This document shows positions 15,940 through 24,796 of a DNA stretch of 64,000 nucleotides, one piece after another. A model generated the notes under the pieces. It was not told the origin of the DNA and did no database searches. It saw only the letters and a program-made list of their open reading frames with translations. The number at the start of each line of letters is the position of its first letter. The first letter of the stretch is position 1. This DNA is from Actinospica robiniae DSM 44927 (GTDB lineage: Bacteria; Actinomycetota; Actinomycetes; Streptomycetales; Catenulisporaceae): positions 5,810,154 through 5,874,153 of the forward strand of contig NZ_KI632511.1 of NCBI RefSeq assembly GCF_000504285.1, in the 5' to 3' direction. The position numbers and the translations under genes were made by a program.

Positions 15940-17769
15940 ATGGGCCACTACAAGGCGAATCTGCGGGACATCGAGTTCAACCTGTTCGAGGTGTTCGGCG
16001 GCACGGAGACGTTCGGCTCCGCGGATTTTCCCGACGTCGACGTCGAGACCGCACGCGACGTGCTGGCTCAGACCGAGCGGCTGGCCGTGACAGACCTGGC
16101 CGAGTCCTTCACCGAGGCAGACCGCAATCCGCCGATATTCGACCCGGCGAGCGGCACCGCGCCGCTGCCCGAGGCGTTCAAGCGCTCCTACAAGGCCTAC
16201 ATGGACACCGAGTTCTGGCGTCTCGGCCTGCCCGAGGGCCTCGGCGGCACGGTCGCCCCGGCCTCGCTGAACTGGGCCATCGGCGAGCTGGTGCTCGGCG
16301 CCAACCCGGCCATCTGGATGTACGGCTGCACCGCCCCGTTCGCCCGGGTGATCTGGCACGTCGGCACCGAGGAGCAGCGCAAGGTCGCCCAGCGGATGGT
16401 GGAGAACGGCTGGGGCGCCACCATGGTGCTGACCGAGCCCGACGCCGGCTCGGACGTGGGCGCCGGGCGCACCAGGGCGGTGCGGCAGGACGACGGCACC
16501 TGGCACATCACCGGCGTCAAGCGCTTCATCACCTCCGGCGAGCACGACCTGTCCGACAACATCATCCACCTGGTGCTGGCCCGTCCCGAGGGCGCCGGAC
16601 CCGGCACCAAGGGGCTTTCGCTCTTCATCGTGCCCAAGCACGAGTTCGACTGGGACACCGGCGAGATCGGCGCGCGCAACGGCGCGTACGTGACCAACGT
16701 CGAGCACAAGATGGGCCTGAAGGTCTCCAACACCTGCGAGGTGACCTTCGGCGAGAAGCAGCCGGCCAAGGGCTGGCTGGTCGGCGAGGTGCACAACGGC
16801 ATCGCGCAGATGTTCCAGGTCATCGAGATGGCCCGGATGATGGTCGGCACCAAGGCCATCGCCACGCTGTCCACCGGCTACCTCAACGCCCTGGAATACG
16901 CCAAGAACCGGGTGCAGGGCGCCGACCTGGCCGAGTCCGCGAACAAGGCCGCGCCCCGGGTGACCATCACCCACCACGCGGACGTGCGCCGGGAGCTGAT
17001 GCAGCAGAAGGCCTACGTCGAGGGCATGCGGGCGCTGGTGTTCTACACCGCCTCCTGGCAGGACCGGGCCTGGGCCGCGCGCAACCGGGACGAGAAGGAC
17101 GAGACCGCCGAGCGCGTCAACGACTTCCTGCTGCCGATCGTGAAGGGCTACGGCTCGGAGAAGTCCTACGAGCAGCTGGCCCGCTCGCTCCAGACCCTCG
17201 GCGGCTCCGGCTTCCTGCAGGACTACCCGATCGAGCAGTACATCCGCGACGCCAAGATCGACACCCTGTACGAGGGCACCACCGCGATCCAGGGTCTCGA
17301 CCTGTTCTTCCGCAAGATCGTCAAGGACCAGGGCCAGGCACTCACCCACGTCAAGACCCAGATCGACGAGTTCCTCGCGGCCGGCGCCGGTGGCGAGAGC
17401 CTGGCCCCGGCGCGCGAGCAGCTGGCCTCGGGCGTCGCGGACGTCGAGGGCATCCTCAACACGCTGTTCACCCAGGCGGCCAAGGCGATGGAGGACGCCC
17501 GGCAGATCCACGTGGCTGCCCAGTCCACCACCGCGTTCCTCCACGCCGTGGGCGACCTGATCTGCTCCTGGCTGCTGCTGCGCCAGGCCGCGATCGCCCA
17601 GGAGAAGCTGGCCGCGGGCGCTTCCGGCAAGGACGCGGCCTTCTACGCCGGCAAGATCGCCGCGGCCCGGTGGTTCGCCGCGAACGTGCTGCCGCACCTG
17701 TCCGCGACCCGGTCCGTCATCGAGGGCACCGACCTGTCGCTGATGGACCTGGACGAGGCGGCCTTCTAG
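15940..17769 (+). CDS. Acyl-CoA dehydrogenase (FadE-type)
   Basis: The protein has 609 residues from the ATG at 15940, preceded by AAAGGA. It is about 200 residues longer than short-chain enzymes, as in the FadE5-like class with a C-terminal extension. The FAD/substrate domain contains [15 protein letters not shown] and [10 protein letters not shown]. The helical domain contains [19 protein letters not shown], and the catalytic Glu lies in [16 protein letters not shown]. The C-terminal 130 residues are a helical bundle ending in [10 protein letters not shown]. It oxidises an acyl-CoA to the 2-enoyl-CoA in beta-oxidation. Two dyads in the promoter suggest TetR-type repression. It is monocistronic, ending in a long hairpin. 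Confidence 0.9.
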   Translation: MGHYKANLRDIEFNLFEVFGGTETFGSADFPDVDVETARDVLAQTERLAVTDLAESFTEADRNPPIFDPASGTAPLPEAFKRSYKAYMDTEFWRLGLPEGLGGTVAPASLNWAIGELVLGANPAIWMYGCTAPFARVIWHVGTEEQRKVAQRMVENGWGATMVLTEPDAGSDVGAGRTRAVRQDDGTWHITGVKRFITSGEHDLSDNIIHLVLARPEGAGPGTKGLSLFIVPKHEFDWDTGEIGARNGAYVTNVEHKMGLKVSNTCEVTFGEKQPAKGWLVGEVHNGIAQMFQVIEMARMMVGTKAIATLSTGYLNALEYAKNRVQGADLAESANKAAPRVTITHHADVRRELMQQKAYVEGMRALVFYTASWQDRAWAARNRDEKDETAERVNDFLLPIVKGYGSEKSYEQLARSLQTLGGSGFLQDYPIEQYIRDAKIDTLYEGTTAIQGLDLFFRKIVKDQGQALTHVKTQIDEFLAAGAGGESLAPAREQLASGVADVEGILNTLFTQAAKAMEDARQIHVAAQSTTAFLHAVGDLICSWLLLRQAAIAQEKLAAGASGKDAAFYAGKIAAARWFAANVLPHLSATRSVIEGTDLSLMDLDEAAF

Positions 17770-17817
17770 GGCGCGTTGGAGAAGTAGCGGCCCCGGCGAT
17801 ACTTCTCCAACGCGCCC
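17769..17817 (+). terminator. Long hairpin terminator after acyl-CoA dehydrogenase
   Basis: A perfect 18-bp inverted repeat (GGGCGCGTTGGAGAAGTA and complement) with a 13-base loop begins at the last base of the stop codon. There is no T-run. The length is exceptional for an intrinsic terminator, so RNA-end protection is another possible role. Confidence 0.65.
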
Positions 17818-17892
17818 TGGCGCACAGCCCGGGCCGTTCGGCCTGAACCACCCGATCGAAGTGGTTTGACTCAGCCCCGACATCGGCACGCA

Positions 17893-17938
17893 GGAATCGG
17901 CGTCCTCCCTGGCGAAGGCCTTGGCGGACGCCGATTCC
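17893..17938. repeat. 13-bp inverted repeat upstream of metallophosphoesterase gene
   Basis: GGAATCGGCGTCC and GGACGCCGATTCC pair perfectly across 20 bases. The structure lies 39 bases before the GTG at 17977 and could form in the leader of the metallophosphoesterase mRNA or act as an operator. Confidence 0.45.
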
Positions 17939-17976
17939 GGCTGTATGGAAGTTGATGAGGGGGGTATGTTGCCGAC

Positions 17977-19737
17977 GTGACTGAATCAGAGTTCAGTACG
18001 CCGGCTGCCGAGGCTCTGCGGCAGCCGATCTTCAGCACCGTGGTGGCGGTGGCACCGCAGGGCACGACGATCGAACGCACGCTGACGGCCGGTCCGCCCG
18101 GCCCCGGGGGGTTCCGTCCGATCGTCGCGGGACCGGGCGAGCCGTATCTGCTGCGCACCGAGCTGACCGCGCGCCCGCAGCCGGCCGGGCCGGTCGAGCC
18201 GCGGCCGCTGCTCGCGTTCGCCCAGCTCACCGACGTGCACCTCGTCGACCACCAGTCCCCGGCCCGGGTGGAGTTCCTGGACCGCTACAACGACCCGGGC
18301 TCGCGCTTCGCCGGACTGGCCAACGTCACCGGCTCGTACCGGCCGAACGAGATGCTCTCGGTGCAGGTCGTGGACGCGATGGTGCGCCGGATCAACGAGA
18401 TCGGGGTCGGGCCCGCGTACGGCGCGCCGCTCGCGTTCACCGTGAGCACCGGGGACAATGCCGACAACAGCCAGTACAACGAGTTCCGCTGGTTCATCGA
18501 CGTGCTCGACGGCGGCCCGCTGCGCCCGGACTCCGGGCAGCTCGGGCAGTACGAGGGCGTGATGGACTGGGCCCGCTACGACGTGCACTACTGGCATCCC
18601 GAGGGCACGCCGGACGGCGCCCTGGTGGACCGCCCGCGCGCGCTGCACGGATTCCCGGTGATCCACGGGCTGCTGGAGAAGGCGCTGGCCGAGTTCACCG
18701 CCGAGGGGCTGCGGATGCCGTGGTACTCGGCGTACGGGAACCACGATGCGCTGCTGCAGGGCAATCTTCCGCACATCTGGGGCAGCACGGACTACGCGAC
18801 CGAGGACCACAAGGCCGTGGAGCTGCCCAACGGCATCAGCCTGGTCCGGCTGGCGCTGGATCTGCTGCGCGTCTCGCCGCACGCCATCCGGGAACTGGTG
18901 GCCGGCGATTTCCGCACGGTCACTCCGGATCCGGATCGCAGGCCACTGCGGCGTGCCGAGCTGGTGGCGGAGCACTTCCACACGCTCGGCGCTCCGGTGG
19001 GGCACGGGTTCACCGAGCAGAACAAGACCGAAGGTACCGCGTACTACGGCTTCGACGCGCCCTGCGCGGACGGATCGAGTGTGCGCTGCCTGGTGCTCGA
19101 CACGGTCAACCCGGCGGGTGGGGCGAACGGCTCGCTGGACGAGCGGCAGTACCACTGGCTCGAAGCAGAGCTCTACAACGCCTCGTCCCGGTTCCTGGAC
19201 GAGAACGGGCGGCTGGTGACCGGCCCCGGCGTGGACCGGCTGATCGTGCTCTTCAGCCACCACACCGTGGCGACCATGGACAACTGGCTCACCGACGCGG
19301 ATCCGGACAAGCACCGGGTACTCGGGCCGAAGATCAGGGATCTGCTGCTGCGCTACCCCAACGTGGTGCTGTGGGTCAACGGGCACACTCACGTCAACGG
19401 CGTCGCCCCGTTCGCCCGCCACCCGGATTCCCCGGTGCCCGGCGGGTTCTGGGAGGTGAACACGGCCTCGCATATCGACTGGCCGCAGCAGGCGCGGCTG
19501 CTCGAACTGGTCCGCAACGGCGACGGCACGCTTTCGGTCCTCGCCACCGTGATCGACCACGCGGGGCCGGAGCAGCCGTCCTGGGATCTGTCCACGCCGA
19601 CCGAGCTGGCCTCGCTCTCGCGGGTGCTCGGCATCAACGACTGGCAGCAGCGCGCACGGCCCGAGCCCGGTTCGGACGGCCGGCGCGGGGCGCCCGCGGA
19701 CCGCAACGTGGAGCTGCTGCTGCCCGCGCCGTTCTAG
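17977..19737 (+). CDS. Metallophosphoesterase (TIGR03767-like)
   Basis: The protein has 586 residues from a GTG at 17977. Metal-binding motifs of the calcineurin-like fold appear in order: QLTDVHL (Asp-x-His), TGDNADN, YGNHD, FSHHT and NGHTHVNG. Length and the NNLxxY-type spacing fit an actinobacterial TIGR03767 family of large phosphoesterases. No signal peptide is visible, although some relatives are exported by Tat. The substrate is unknown. The gene stands alone between a long inverted repeat and a terminator. Confidence 0.8.
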   Translation: MTESEFSTPAAEALRQPIFSTVVAVAPQGTTIERTLTAGPPGPGGFRPIVAGPGEPYLLRTELTARPQPAGPVEPRPLLAFAQLTDVHLVDHQSPARVEFLDRYNDPGSRFAGLANVTGSYRPNEMLSVQVVDAMVRRINEIGVGPAYGAPLAFTVSTGDNADNSQYNEFRWFIDVLDGGPLRPDSGQLGQYEGVMDWARYDVHYWHPEGTPDGALVDRPRALHGFPVIHGLLEKALAEFTAEGLRMPWYSAYGNHDALLQGNLPHIWGSTDYATEDHKAVELPNGISLVRLALDLLRVSPHAIRELVAGDFRTVTPDPDRRPLRRAELVAEHFHTLGAPVGHGFTEQNKTEGTAYYGFDAPCADGSSVRCLVLDTVNPAGGANGSLDERQYHWLEAELYNASSRFLDENGRLVTGPGVDRLIVLFSHHTVATMDNWLTDADPDKHRVLGPKIRDLLLRYPNVVLWVNGHTHVNGVAPFARHPDSPVPGGFWEVNTASHIDWPQQARLLELVRNGDGTLSVLATVIDHAGPEQPSWDLSTPTELASLSRVLGINDWQQRARPEPGSDGRRGAPADRNVELLLPAPF

Positions 19738-19770
19738 TCGTGTCTTAGATCGAAAGCGGGCCCCGTCCCC

Positions 19771-19807
19771 GAGATCGCCGGGTAGGTAGTCCGGGCCCGG
19801 CGATCTC
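19771..19807 (+). terminator. Terminator between metallophosphoesterase and apeB
   Basis: GAGATCGCCGGG and CCCGGCGATCTC form a perfect 12-bp stem with a 13-base loop, 33 bases past the stop. Confidence 0.65.
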
Positions 19808-19832
19808 CGTACCGGGAGTTTAAGCTGATCGC

Positions 19833-21128
19833 ATGGCGACGACTTTCGACCGCACCCACACCGACGATCTCCTGGCGTTCCTCAAGGCCGCTCCGACCCC
19901 GTTCCACGCGGTGGCCGAGGCAGCGGCCCGGCTGGAGAAGGCCGGTTTCGCCCCCCTGTCCGAGGCCGAATCCTGGACCGAGGCCGCGCACGGCGCCCGG
20001 TACGTGATCCGCTCGGGCGCCCTCGTCGCCTGGTACCTGCCGCTGGACACCCCGCCGGAGCGGCCGCTGCGGATCCTCGGCTCGCACACCGATTCGCCGA
20101 ACCTGCGGGTCAAGCCCTCGCCGGACGTGACCACCGAGGGCTGGCGGCAGGTGGCCGTGGAGGTCTACGGCGGGCCGCTGTTCAACTCCTGGCTGGACCG
20201 GGACCTCGGGCTGGCCGGGCGGCTGGTGCTGCGCGACGGCTCCGAGCACCTGGTGAACATCGACCGTCCGCTGCTGCGGGTGCCGCAGCTGGCGATCCAC
20301 CTGGACCGCGGGGTGAACTCGGAGGGGGTCAAGCTCAACCCGCAGCAGCACCTGCGCCCGATCTGGGGCCTCGGCGAGTCGCACGACGGGGACCTGATCG
20401 CGTTCCTGGCCGCGGAGCACAACCTGCGGGCCGAGGACGTGCTCGGCTGGGACCTGATGACCTACGACGTCACCGCCCCCTCCTACCTGGGGCGTGACGC
20501 GGAGCTGGTGGCCGCCGGCCGGCTGGACAATCTGATGTCGGTGCACGCGAGCGTCGCGGCGCTGGCCGCGGCCGTGACCGACGGGCTCGATCCGCAGGGC
20601 CCGATCCCGGTGCTGGCGGCCATGGATCACGAGGAGACCGGCTCTGATTCGGCCTACGGCGCGGGCGGGCCGTTCCTCGAGACGGTGCTCGACCGGCTGT
20701 TCGAGGCACGCGGCGGCCGGGCCGAGGCGCGGGCACGGGCGTACTCCGGCTCGGTGGTGGCCTCGGCGGACATGGCGCACGCGGTGCACCCGAACTACCC
20801 GGAGAAGCACGAGCCGGGGCACCGCCCGCGGGTCAACGGCGGTCCGGCGCTGAAGGTCAACGCGAATCAGCGTTATGCCACCAACGGCCGCACCCAGGCG
20901 ATCTGGGCCAGGGCCTGCGCGGCCGCGGGCATCCCGACGCAGTCCTTCGTCTCCCGCAACGACCTGCCCTGCGGCACCACCATCGGCCCGATCACCGCGA
21001 CCCGGCTGGGCATCGAGACCTTCGACGTGGGCGTGCCGAGCCTGTCGATGCACTCCACCCGCGAGCTGTGCGGCGCGGACGACCCGTGGCGGCTCGCGGC
21101 GGCGCTCAAGGCCTTCCTCGAGGTCTGA
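19833..21128 (+). CDS. apeB: M18 family aminopeptidase
   Basis: The protein has 431 residues from the ATG at 19833, the usual length for the family. Zinc-ligand motifs are in order: GSHTDSPN, AGRLDNLMS, DHEETGSDSAYGA, SADMAHAVHPNYP and VPSLSMHSTRE. This is a cytosolic dodecameric aminopeptidase that removes N-terminal residues, acidic ones in characterised relatives, during peptide turnover. All expected ligands are present. It is followed 88 bases later by a MarR gene with its own operator. Confidence 0.92.
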   Translation: MATTFDRTHTDDLLAFLKAAPTPFHAVAEAAARLEKAGFAPLSEAESWTEAAHGARYVIRSGALVAWYLPLDTPPERPLRILGSHTDSPNLRVKPSPDVTTEGWRQVAVEVYGGPLFNSWLDRDLGLAGRLVLRDGSEHLVNIDRPLLRVPQLAIHLDRGVNSEGVKLNPQQHLRPIWGLGESHDGDLIAFLAAEHNLRAEDVLGWDLMTYDVTAPSYLGRDAELVAAGRLDNLMSVHASVAALAAAVTDGLDPQGPIPVLAAMDHEETGSDSAYGAGGPFLETVLDRLFEARGGRAEARARAYSGSVVASADMAHAVHPNYPEKHEPGHRPRVNGGPALKVNANQRYATNGRTQAIWARACAAAGIPTQSFVSRNDLPCGTTIGPITATRLGIETFDVGVPSLSMHSTRELCGADDPWRLAAALKAFLEV

Positions 21129-21164
21129 TCAGGGCGGCGACGGCTTCGAGCTCTTCCGCCAGGA

Positions 21165-21181
21165 AGTTGTAGTCTGCAACT
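21165..21181 (+). promoter_or_regulatory. MarR-type operator dyad
   Basis: AGTTGTAGTCTGCAACT is a 17-base dyad AGTTGnAGnCTnCAACT, 35 bases before the MarR start. MarR proteins typically autoregulate from such sites. Confidence 0.6.
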
Positions 21182-21216
21182 CAAGTTGGTTCCCCGTGGA
21201 ACCGAGATCCTTGGGC

Positions 21217-21666
21217 ATGAGCAGGGAGCAGAGCGTGGACCGACCGGAGCGGGCCGCCGACGTCTACCGGGAGCTCGCCGTCCTCTCCCGGCGGGCCCGG
21301 GCGCTGGGCAGCCGGGTGCACCCGGACCTGTCCCTGGTCGCGTACACGCTGCTCGCGCACATCGCGACCGGCCCGGGAGTGCGCGCCACCGACCTGGCCC
21401 GGCACTACAACCTGGACAAGTCCACCGTCAGCCGCCAGCTCGCCGCCCTGGACGAGCTGGGGATGATCGCTCGAGAGGGCGGCGGGCGCGCAGGCCAGGA
21501 CATCATTCTGACCGCGAAGGGCGAGCAGACCCTCGCGGCCGCCAACGACTCCATGCGGGACACCGTCACCGCACGGCTGGCCGGCTGGAGCGGCGAGGAC
21601 CTCGAGCGCTTCGCCGGCTACCTGGAGCGCTTCAACGCCCAGGCCAACGAGGAGCCGGGCGGCTGA
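21217..21666 (+). CDS. MarR-family transcriptional regulator
   Basis: The protein has 149 residues, starting at the ATG at 21217. The winged helix covers about 45-115: LAHIATGPGVRATDLARHYN, then DKSTVSRQLAALDELGMIAR and a GGRAGQDIILTAKG wing. Flanking helices would make the dimer. It probably binds the dyad just upstream. No drug transporter or oxidoreductase gene is adjacent, so the target is not evident. It is convergent with the thioredoxin/NHL gene, sharing a palindromic terminator. Confidence 0.85.
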   Translation: MSREQSVDRPERAADVYRELAVLSRRARALGSRVHPDLSLVAYTLLAHIATGPGVRATDLARHYNLDKSTVSRQLAALDELGMIAREGGGRAGQDIILTAKGEQTLAAANDSMRDTVTARLAGWSGEDLERFAGYLERFNAQANEEPGG

Positions 21667-21682
21667 GCCCGGGGCTCAGCCG
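21660..21682. terminator. Bidirectional palindromic terminator
   Basis: CGGCTGAGCCC-G-GGGCTCAGCCG is a perfect 11-bp palindrome around one base. It contains both stop codons of the convergent MarR and thioredoxin/NHL genes, so a single compact structure serves both strands. Confidence 0.6.
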
Positions 21683-23427
21683 CGCAGGATCAGCGGCAGC
21701 CGGTCCGGCGCGCCGGCCACGATCCGCAGCGGGATGCCCCAGTCCTGCTGGTGCAGGTGGCAGGCCGGGAACTCGCCGTCGTCGCAGGACGCCGCCTTGG
21801 CCGCGACGTGCAGCACGCCCTCGGTCAGTTCCGGGTTCAACCGCAGCCGGTGGGCCGTCTCCACGCTCGCGACCGGGCCGTCGAGCAGCAGCTCGGCCGG
21901 CGAGGAGGAGATCTTCACGTAGGTGGAGGGACCGTAGCGGTCGTCCATCTTCTCGCCAGGCGGCGGCTCGAAGACCACCTCGAGCTCGAGCTCGCCCGGG
22001 GCCACCTCCGTCGCCGGACGCTGCGTGCGGTACGCCGTCGCCGCGACGTTCAGCGCCTCCTCCGGCAGCTTGACCCGGGTCAGCCGGTGCGCGGCCGACT
22101 CGACCACGAGCAGCTCACCCTCCGGGGTCACCAGCGCGTCAGAAGGCTCCTTCAGGCCGGTGATCAGGGTCGTGACAAGGCCGTCCGCGGGGTTGTAGCG
22201 CCGCACGGCGCCGTTGTACGTGTCGCTGACGGCGATCGAGCCGTCCGGCAGCACGGTCACGCCGAGCGGGTGCTGCAGCAGCGCCTGCTCGGCCGCTCCG
22301 TCGCGCAGACCGAAGTCGAAAAGCCCTTGGCCCACCACGGTTTTCACCACGGCCTCGCCGTCCACGCGCTCGATGTAACGCAGCGCCGAGGACTCCGAGT
22401 CGGCGATCCAGATCCGACCGCTCTCGTCCGTGGCGAGACCGGACGGCTGGGAGAACCAGGCCTGCGCCACCGGGCCGTCTACGAGCCCTTCGTTCGTCGT
22501 GCCGGCCCAAGGCTCGAGCGTGCCGTCGGCCGGGTCGAAGCTCCACAGCTGGTGGATGCCGGCCATCGCCACCACGACCCGCTCGCCGTCCCACGCCAGG
22601 TCCCAGGGACTGGCCTGGGCACGCTCGCGGGTGTCGGCCACGGTGCGCACTTCGCCGCCGTCGAGGTCGATCACGCGCAGCGCGTGGTTGACCGTGTCGG
22701 CGACGAGCGCGGTGTGCTTGTCGAGCACCAGCAGGCCCTGCGGCTCGTTGAACTCGGCCTTCTCGGCGCCGCCGTCGAACAGGCCGCGCTCACCCGAGCC
22801 GAAGCGCCGCACGACGGTCGCGCCGTCCGCGGCGAGTTCGACGATCGAGTGGTGGCTGGTGTCCGAGACCAGGAAACCGCCGGCGGGCAGCGCGGCCACC
22901 TTGCCCGGGAAGCGCAGCTCGGTCGGCTCCGGCTCCGGCGCGACGTACGGGGAGTCGCCACGGCGCAGCGCCCCCTTGGCGTCGAACTGCGCGACCAGCT
23001 CGGTCAGCAGCGCGCGCAGGCCGTGCACGTGGCCCTCGCCGGACATCTGCGCCGCGACGTACCCGGCCGGGTCGATCACGGTCAGCGTCGGCCAGGCGCG
23101 CACCGCGAAGGCCTTCCACGTGGTCAGATCCGGGTCGTCGAGCACCGGGTGGTGCACGCCGTAGCGCTCGCAGGCGGCGATCAACGCGTCGTGGTCGGCC
23201 TCGTGCGCGAACTTCGGCGAGTGCACGCCGACGGTGACCAGCACGTCCGCGAACTCGGCCTCGAGCTCGCGCAGCTCGTCGAGCACGTGCAGGCAGTTGG
23301 CGCAGCAGAAGGTCCAGAAGTCGAGCAGGACGATCTTGCCGGTGAGGTCGGGGGCGGAGCCTCCGGTGTTGATCCAACCGCCCCGTCCCACGAGCTGGGG
23401 GGCGCGAACGCGAGCATGTGCAGCCAT
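21676..23427 (-). CDS. Thioredoxin-domain protein with NHL repeats
   Basis: The protein has 583 residues from the ATG at 23427. Residues about 20-150 are a thioredoxin-like domain (LLDFWTFCCANCLHVLDEL with a CANC active site). About 160-460 contains NHL beta-propeller repeats (GKVAALPAGGFLVSDTSHHS, FNEPQGLLVLDKHTALVADT, FSQPSGLATDESGRIWIADS). A C-terminal beta-domain includes SCDDGEFPACHLHQQDWG. No signal peptide is seen. Actinobacterial homologues have the same architecture with a presumed redox role. The two extra cysteines near the end could pair with the CxxC. Confidence 0.85.
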   Translation of the reverse strand: MAAHARVRAPQLVGRGGWINTGGSAPDLTGKIVLLDFWTFCCANCLHVLDELRELEAEFADVLVTVGVHSPKFAHEADHDALIAACERYGVHHPVLDDPDLTTWKAFAVRAWPTLTVIDPAGYVAAQMSGEGHVHGLRALLTELVAQFDAKGALRRGDSPYVAPEPEPTELRFPGKVAALPAGGFLVSDTSHHSIVELAADGATVVRRFGSGERGLFDGGAEKAEFNEPQGLLVLDKHTALVADTVNHALRVIDLDGGEVRTVADTRERAQASPWDLAWDGERVVVAMAGIHQLWSFDPADGTLEPWAGTTNEGLVDGPVAQAWFSQPSGLATDESGRIWIADSESSALRYIERVDGEAVVKTVVGQGLFDFGLRDGAAEQALLQHPLGVTVLPDGSIAVSDTYNGAVRRYNPADGLVTTLITGLKEPSDALVTPEGELLVVESAAHRLTRVKLPEEALNVAATAYRTQRPATEVAPGELELEVVFEPPPGEKMDDRYGPSTYVKISSSPAELLLDGPVASVETAHRLRLNPELTEGVLHVAAKAASCDDGEFPACHLHQQDWGIPLRIVAGAPDRLPLILRG

Positions 23428-23506
23428 GTGTCTATCTAACCCCACCTGCCTGAGAAGCCATTCCCCGGCTCGTCCATCCCGTCGCCGCCGGCAGGACTCT
23501 GCGAAA

Positions 23507-23965
23507 ATGGCGGCCGTGGCCACTCGACTCGAAACCCGATCGGCGCAGCTGTCCCAGCTGATCGAAGCGGCGAACGCAGACCAGCAGCGCCGCATCGCGG
23601 ACCGGGTGGCCGAGGCCGCCCTGGCCGCCGCGCCGCTGGACGAGCCCCAGCTCGCCGTCCCGCTCGCCGACCTGCGCTCGGGCCGCCGGGGCGCGCCCGC
23701 GCTGCGCGACGCCGAGGCGGTGGCGCAACGGCTGGACGAGGTGGCCTGGGACATCCAGGACAGCGTGGACGACGGCACCGCGAGCGTGGCCGACTACGAC
23801 GTCGCCTACCGCCGGGCCCGAGCCGCGAGCACGCTGGCCTTCGCCCTGAGCCCGGACCCGCGCAAGGCCGCGCTGGAGGCGGCCTACGAGGCTGAAGCGG
23901 CCACCGACGACCTACGGCTGATCAGCGGCATCGTCCACGACGTCGTCGGCCCGCCGCGAAAGTGA
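23507..23965 (+). CDS. Hypothetical helical protein
   Basis: The protein has 152 residues, starting at the ATG at 23507; a GTG nine bases later is possible. It is Ala-rich and predominantly helical, with alternating charged faces (LSQLIEAANADQQRRIADRV, SVADYDVAYRRARAASTLAF). No domain is recognised. It has no signal or membrane segment. It is divergent from the thioredoxin/NHL gene (80-base gap) and convergent with the carbon-nitrogen hydrolase gene. Confidence 0.6.
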   Translation: MAAVATRLETRSAQLSQLIEAANADQQRRIADRVAEAALAAAPLDEPQLAVPLADLRSGRRGAPALRDAEAVAQRLDEVAWDIQDSVDDGTASVADYDVAYRRARAASTLAFALSPDPRKAALEAAYEAEAATDDLRLISGIVHDVVGPPRK

Positions 23966-23974
23966 GCGGCGGGC
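23949..23974. terminator. Terminator between convergent genes
   Basis: GCCCGCCG and CGGCGGGC form an 8-bp stem with a 10-base loop spanning the stop at 23965. It can serve the facing genes on both strands. Confidence 0.5.
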
Positions 23975-23991
23975 GCGAGTGAGCGTGCGAG

Positions 23992-24789
23992 TCAGCGGCG
24001 ACGGTCGCGCAGCACGGGGAAGCGCTCGCGCGTCTTGGGAACGTAGGCGAAGTCCAGATCCGCGAAGAGCGTCGTCGGCTCGGCGTCGGCCTCGGCCAGC
24101 ACCTCGCCCCACGGGTCGATCACGGCTGAGTGCCCGGACATCCGCATGCCCGCCTGGGTCCCTGTGGCCGCGCACGCGACGACGTACATCTGGTTCTCGA
24201 TAGCCCGCGCCCGCAGCAGCGTCCGCCAGTGCTCGAGCCGGCGCTCCGGCCAGGAGGCGACCAGCAGCAGCACCTCGGCGCCGAGATCGACCAGCTCCCG
24301 GTGGAGTTCCGGGAACCGCAGGTCGTAGCAGGTGGCGAGGCCGACCGTGGTCAGCACGCTGTCGTCGATGTCGCGCAGCGGGAAGACGGTCGGGTGGTCG
24401 CCCGCGGACATGACCGCGGCCTCGCCCTGGTCGAAGCCGAAACGGTAGATCTTGCGGTAGCCGGCCAGCAGCTCGCCCTCGGCGTCGAAGACCAGCGAGG
24501 TGTTGAACAGCCTGCCGTCCGGGGTCCGCTCGGCGATCGAGCCGCCGTGCAGCACGATGCCGCAGTCCATCGCCGTCTCGCGCAGCAGTCGGGCGGTCTC
24601 GCCGTGCAGCGGCTCGGCTGTGGCCGGCCAGGGCTCGGGGTCGAACGCGCCGTTGAGCCACAGTTCGGGCAGCACGACCAGCTCCGCCCCGTCTTCGGCG
24701 GCTTCGTGGACCTTGGCCACGGCCGACTCCCGCGTCGCGGCGAGGTCGCGGTCAAGGTCCACGTCGAGCTGTACCAGGGCTACCTTCAT
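23992..24789 (-). CDS. Carbon-nitrogen hydrolase (nitrilase superfamily)
   Basis: The protein has 265 residues. The catalytic triad motifs are visible: Glu in LVVLPELWLNG, Lys in YRKIYRFGFD and Cys in LATCYDLRFPEL. The length and CYDLRFPEL signature match the omega-amidase/YafV-like branch, which hydrolyses alpha-keto acid amides such as 2-oxoglutaramate, though substrate calls in this superfamily are uncertain. The start lies 7 bases after the bkdC stop, so it is the last gene of the bkd transcript. An omega-amidase next to an aromatic transaminase would make chemical sense. Confidence 0.85.
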   Translation of the reverse strand: MKVALVQLDVDLDRDLAATRESAVAKVHEAAEDGAELVVLPELWLNGAFDPEPWPATAEPLHGETARLLRETAMDCGIVLHGGSIAERTPDGRLFNTSLVFDAEGELLAGYRKIYRFGFDQGEAAVMSAGDHPTVFPLRDIDDSVLTTVGLATCYDLRFPELHRELVDLGAEVLLLVASWPERRLEHWRTLLRARAIENQMYVVACAATGTQAGMRMSGHSAVIDPWGEVLAEADAEPTTLFADLDFAYVPKTRERFPVLRDRRR

Positions 24790-24796
24790 GCCCTCA

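Noticed and set aside
15862-17889. A 675-codon open frame antisense to the acyl-CoA dehydrogenase
   Set aside because: High-GC mirror frame with no motif and composition typical of antisense artefacts.
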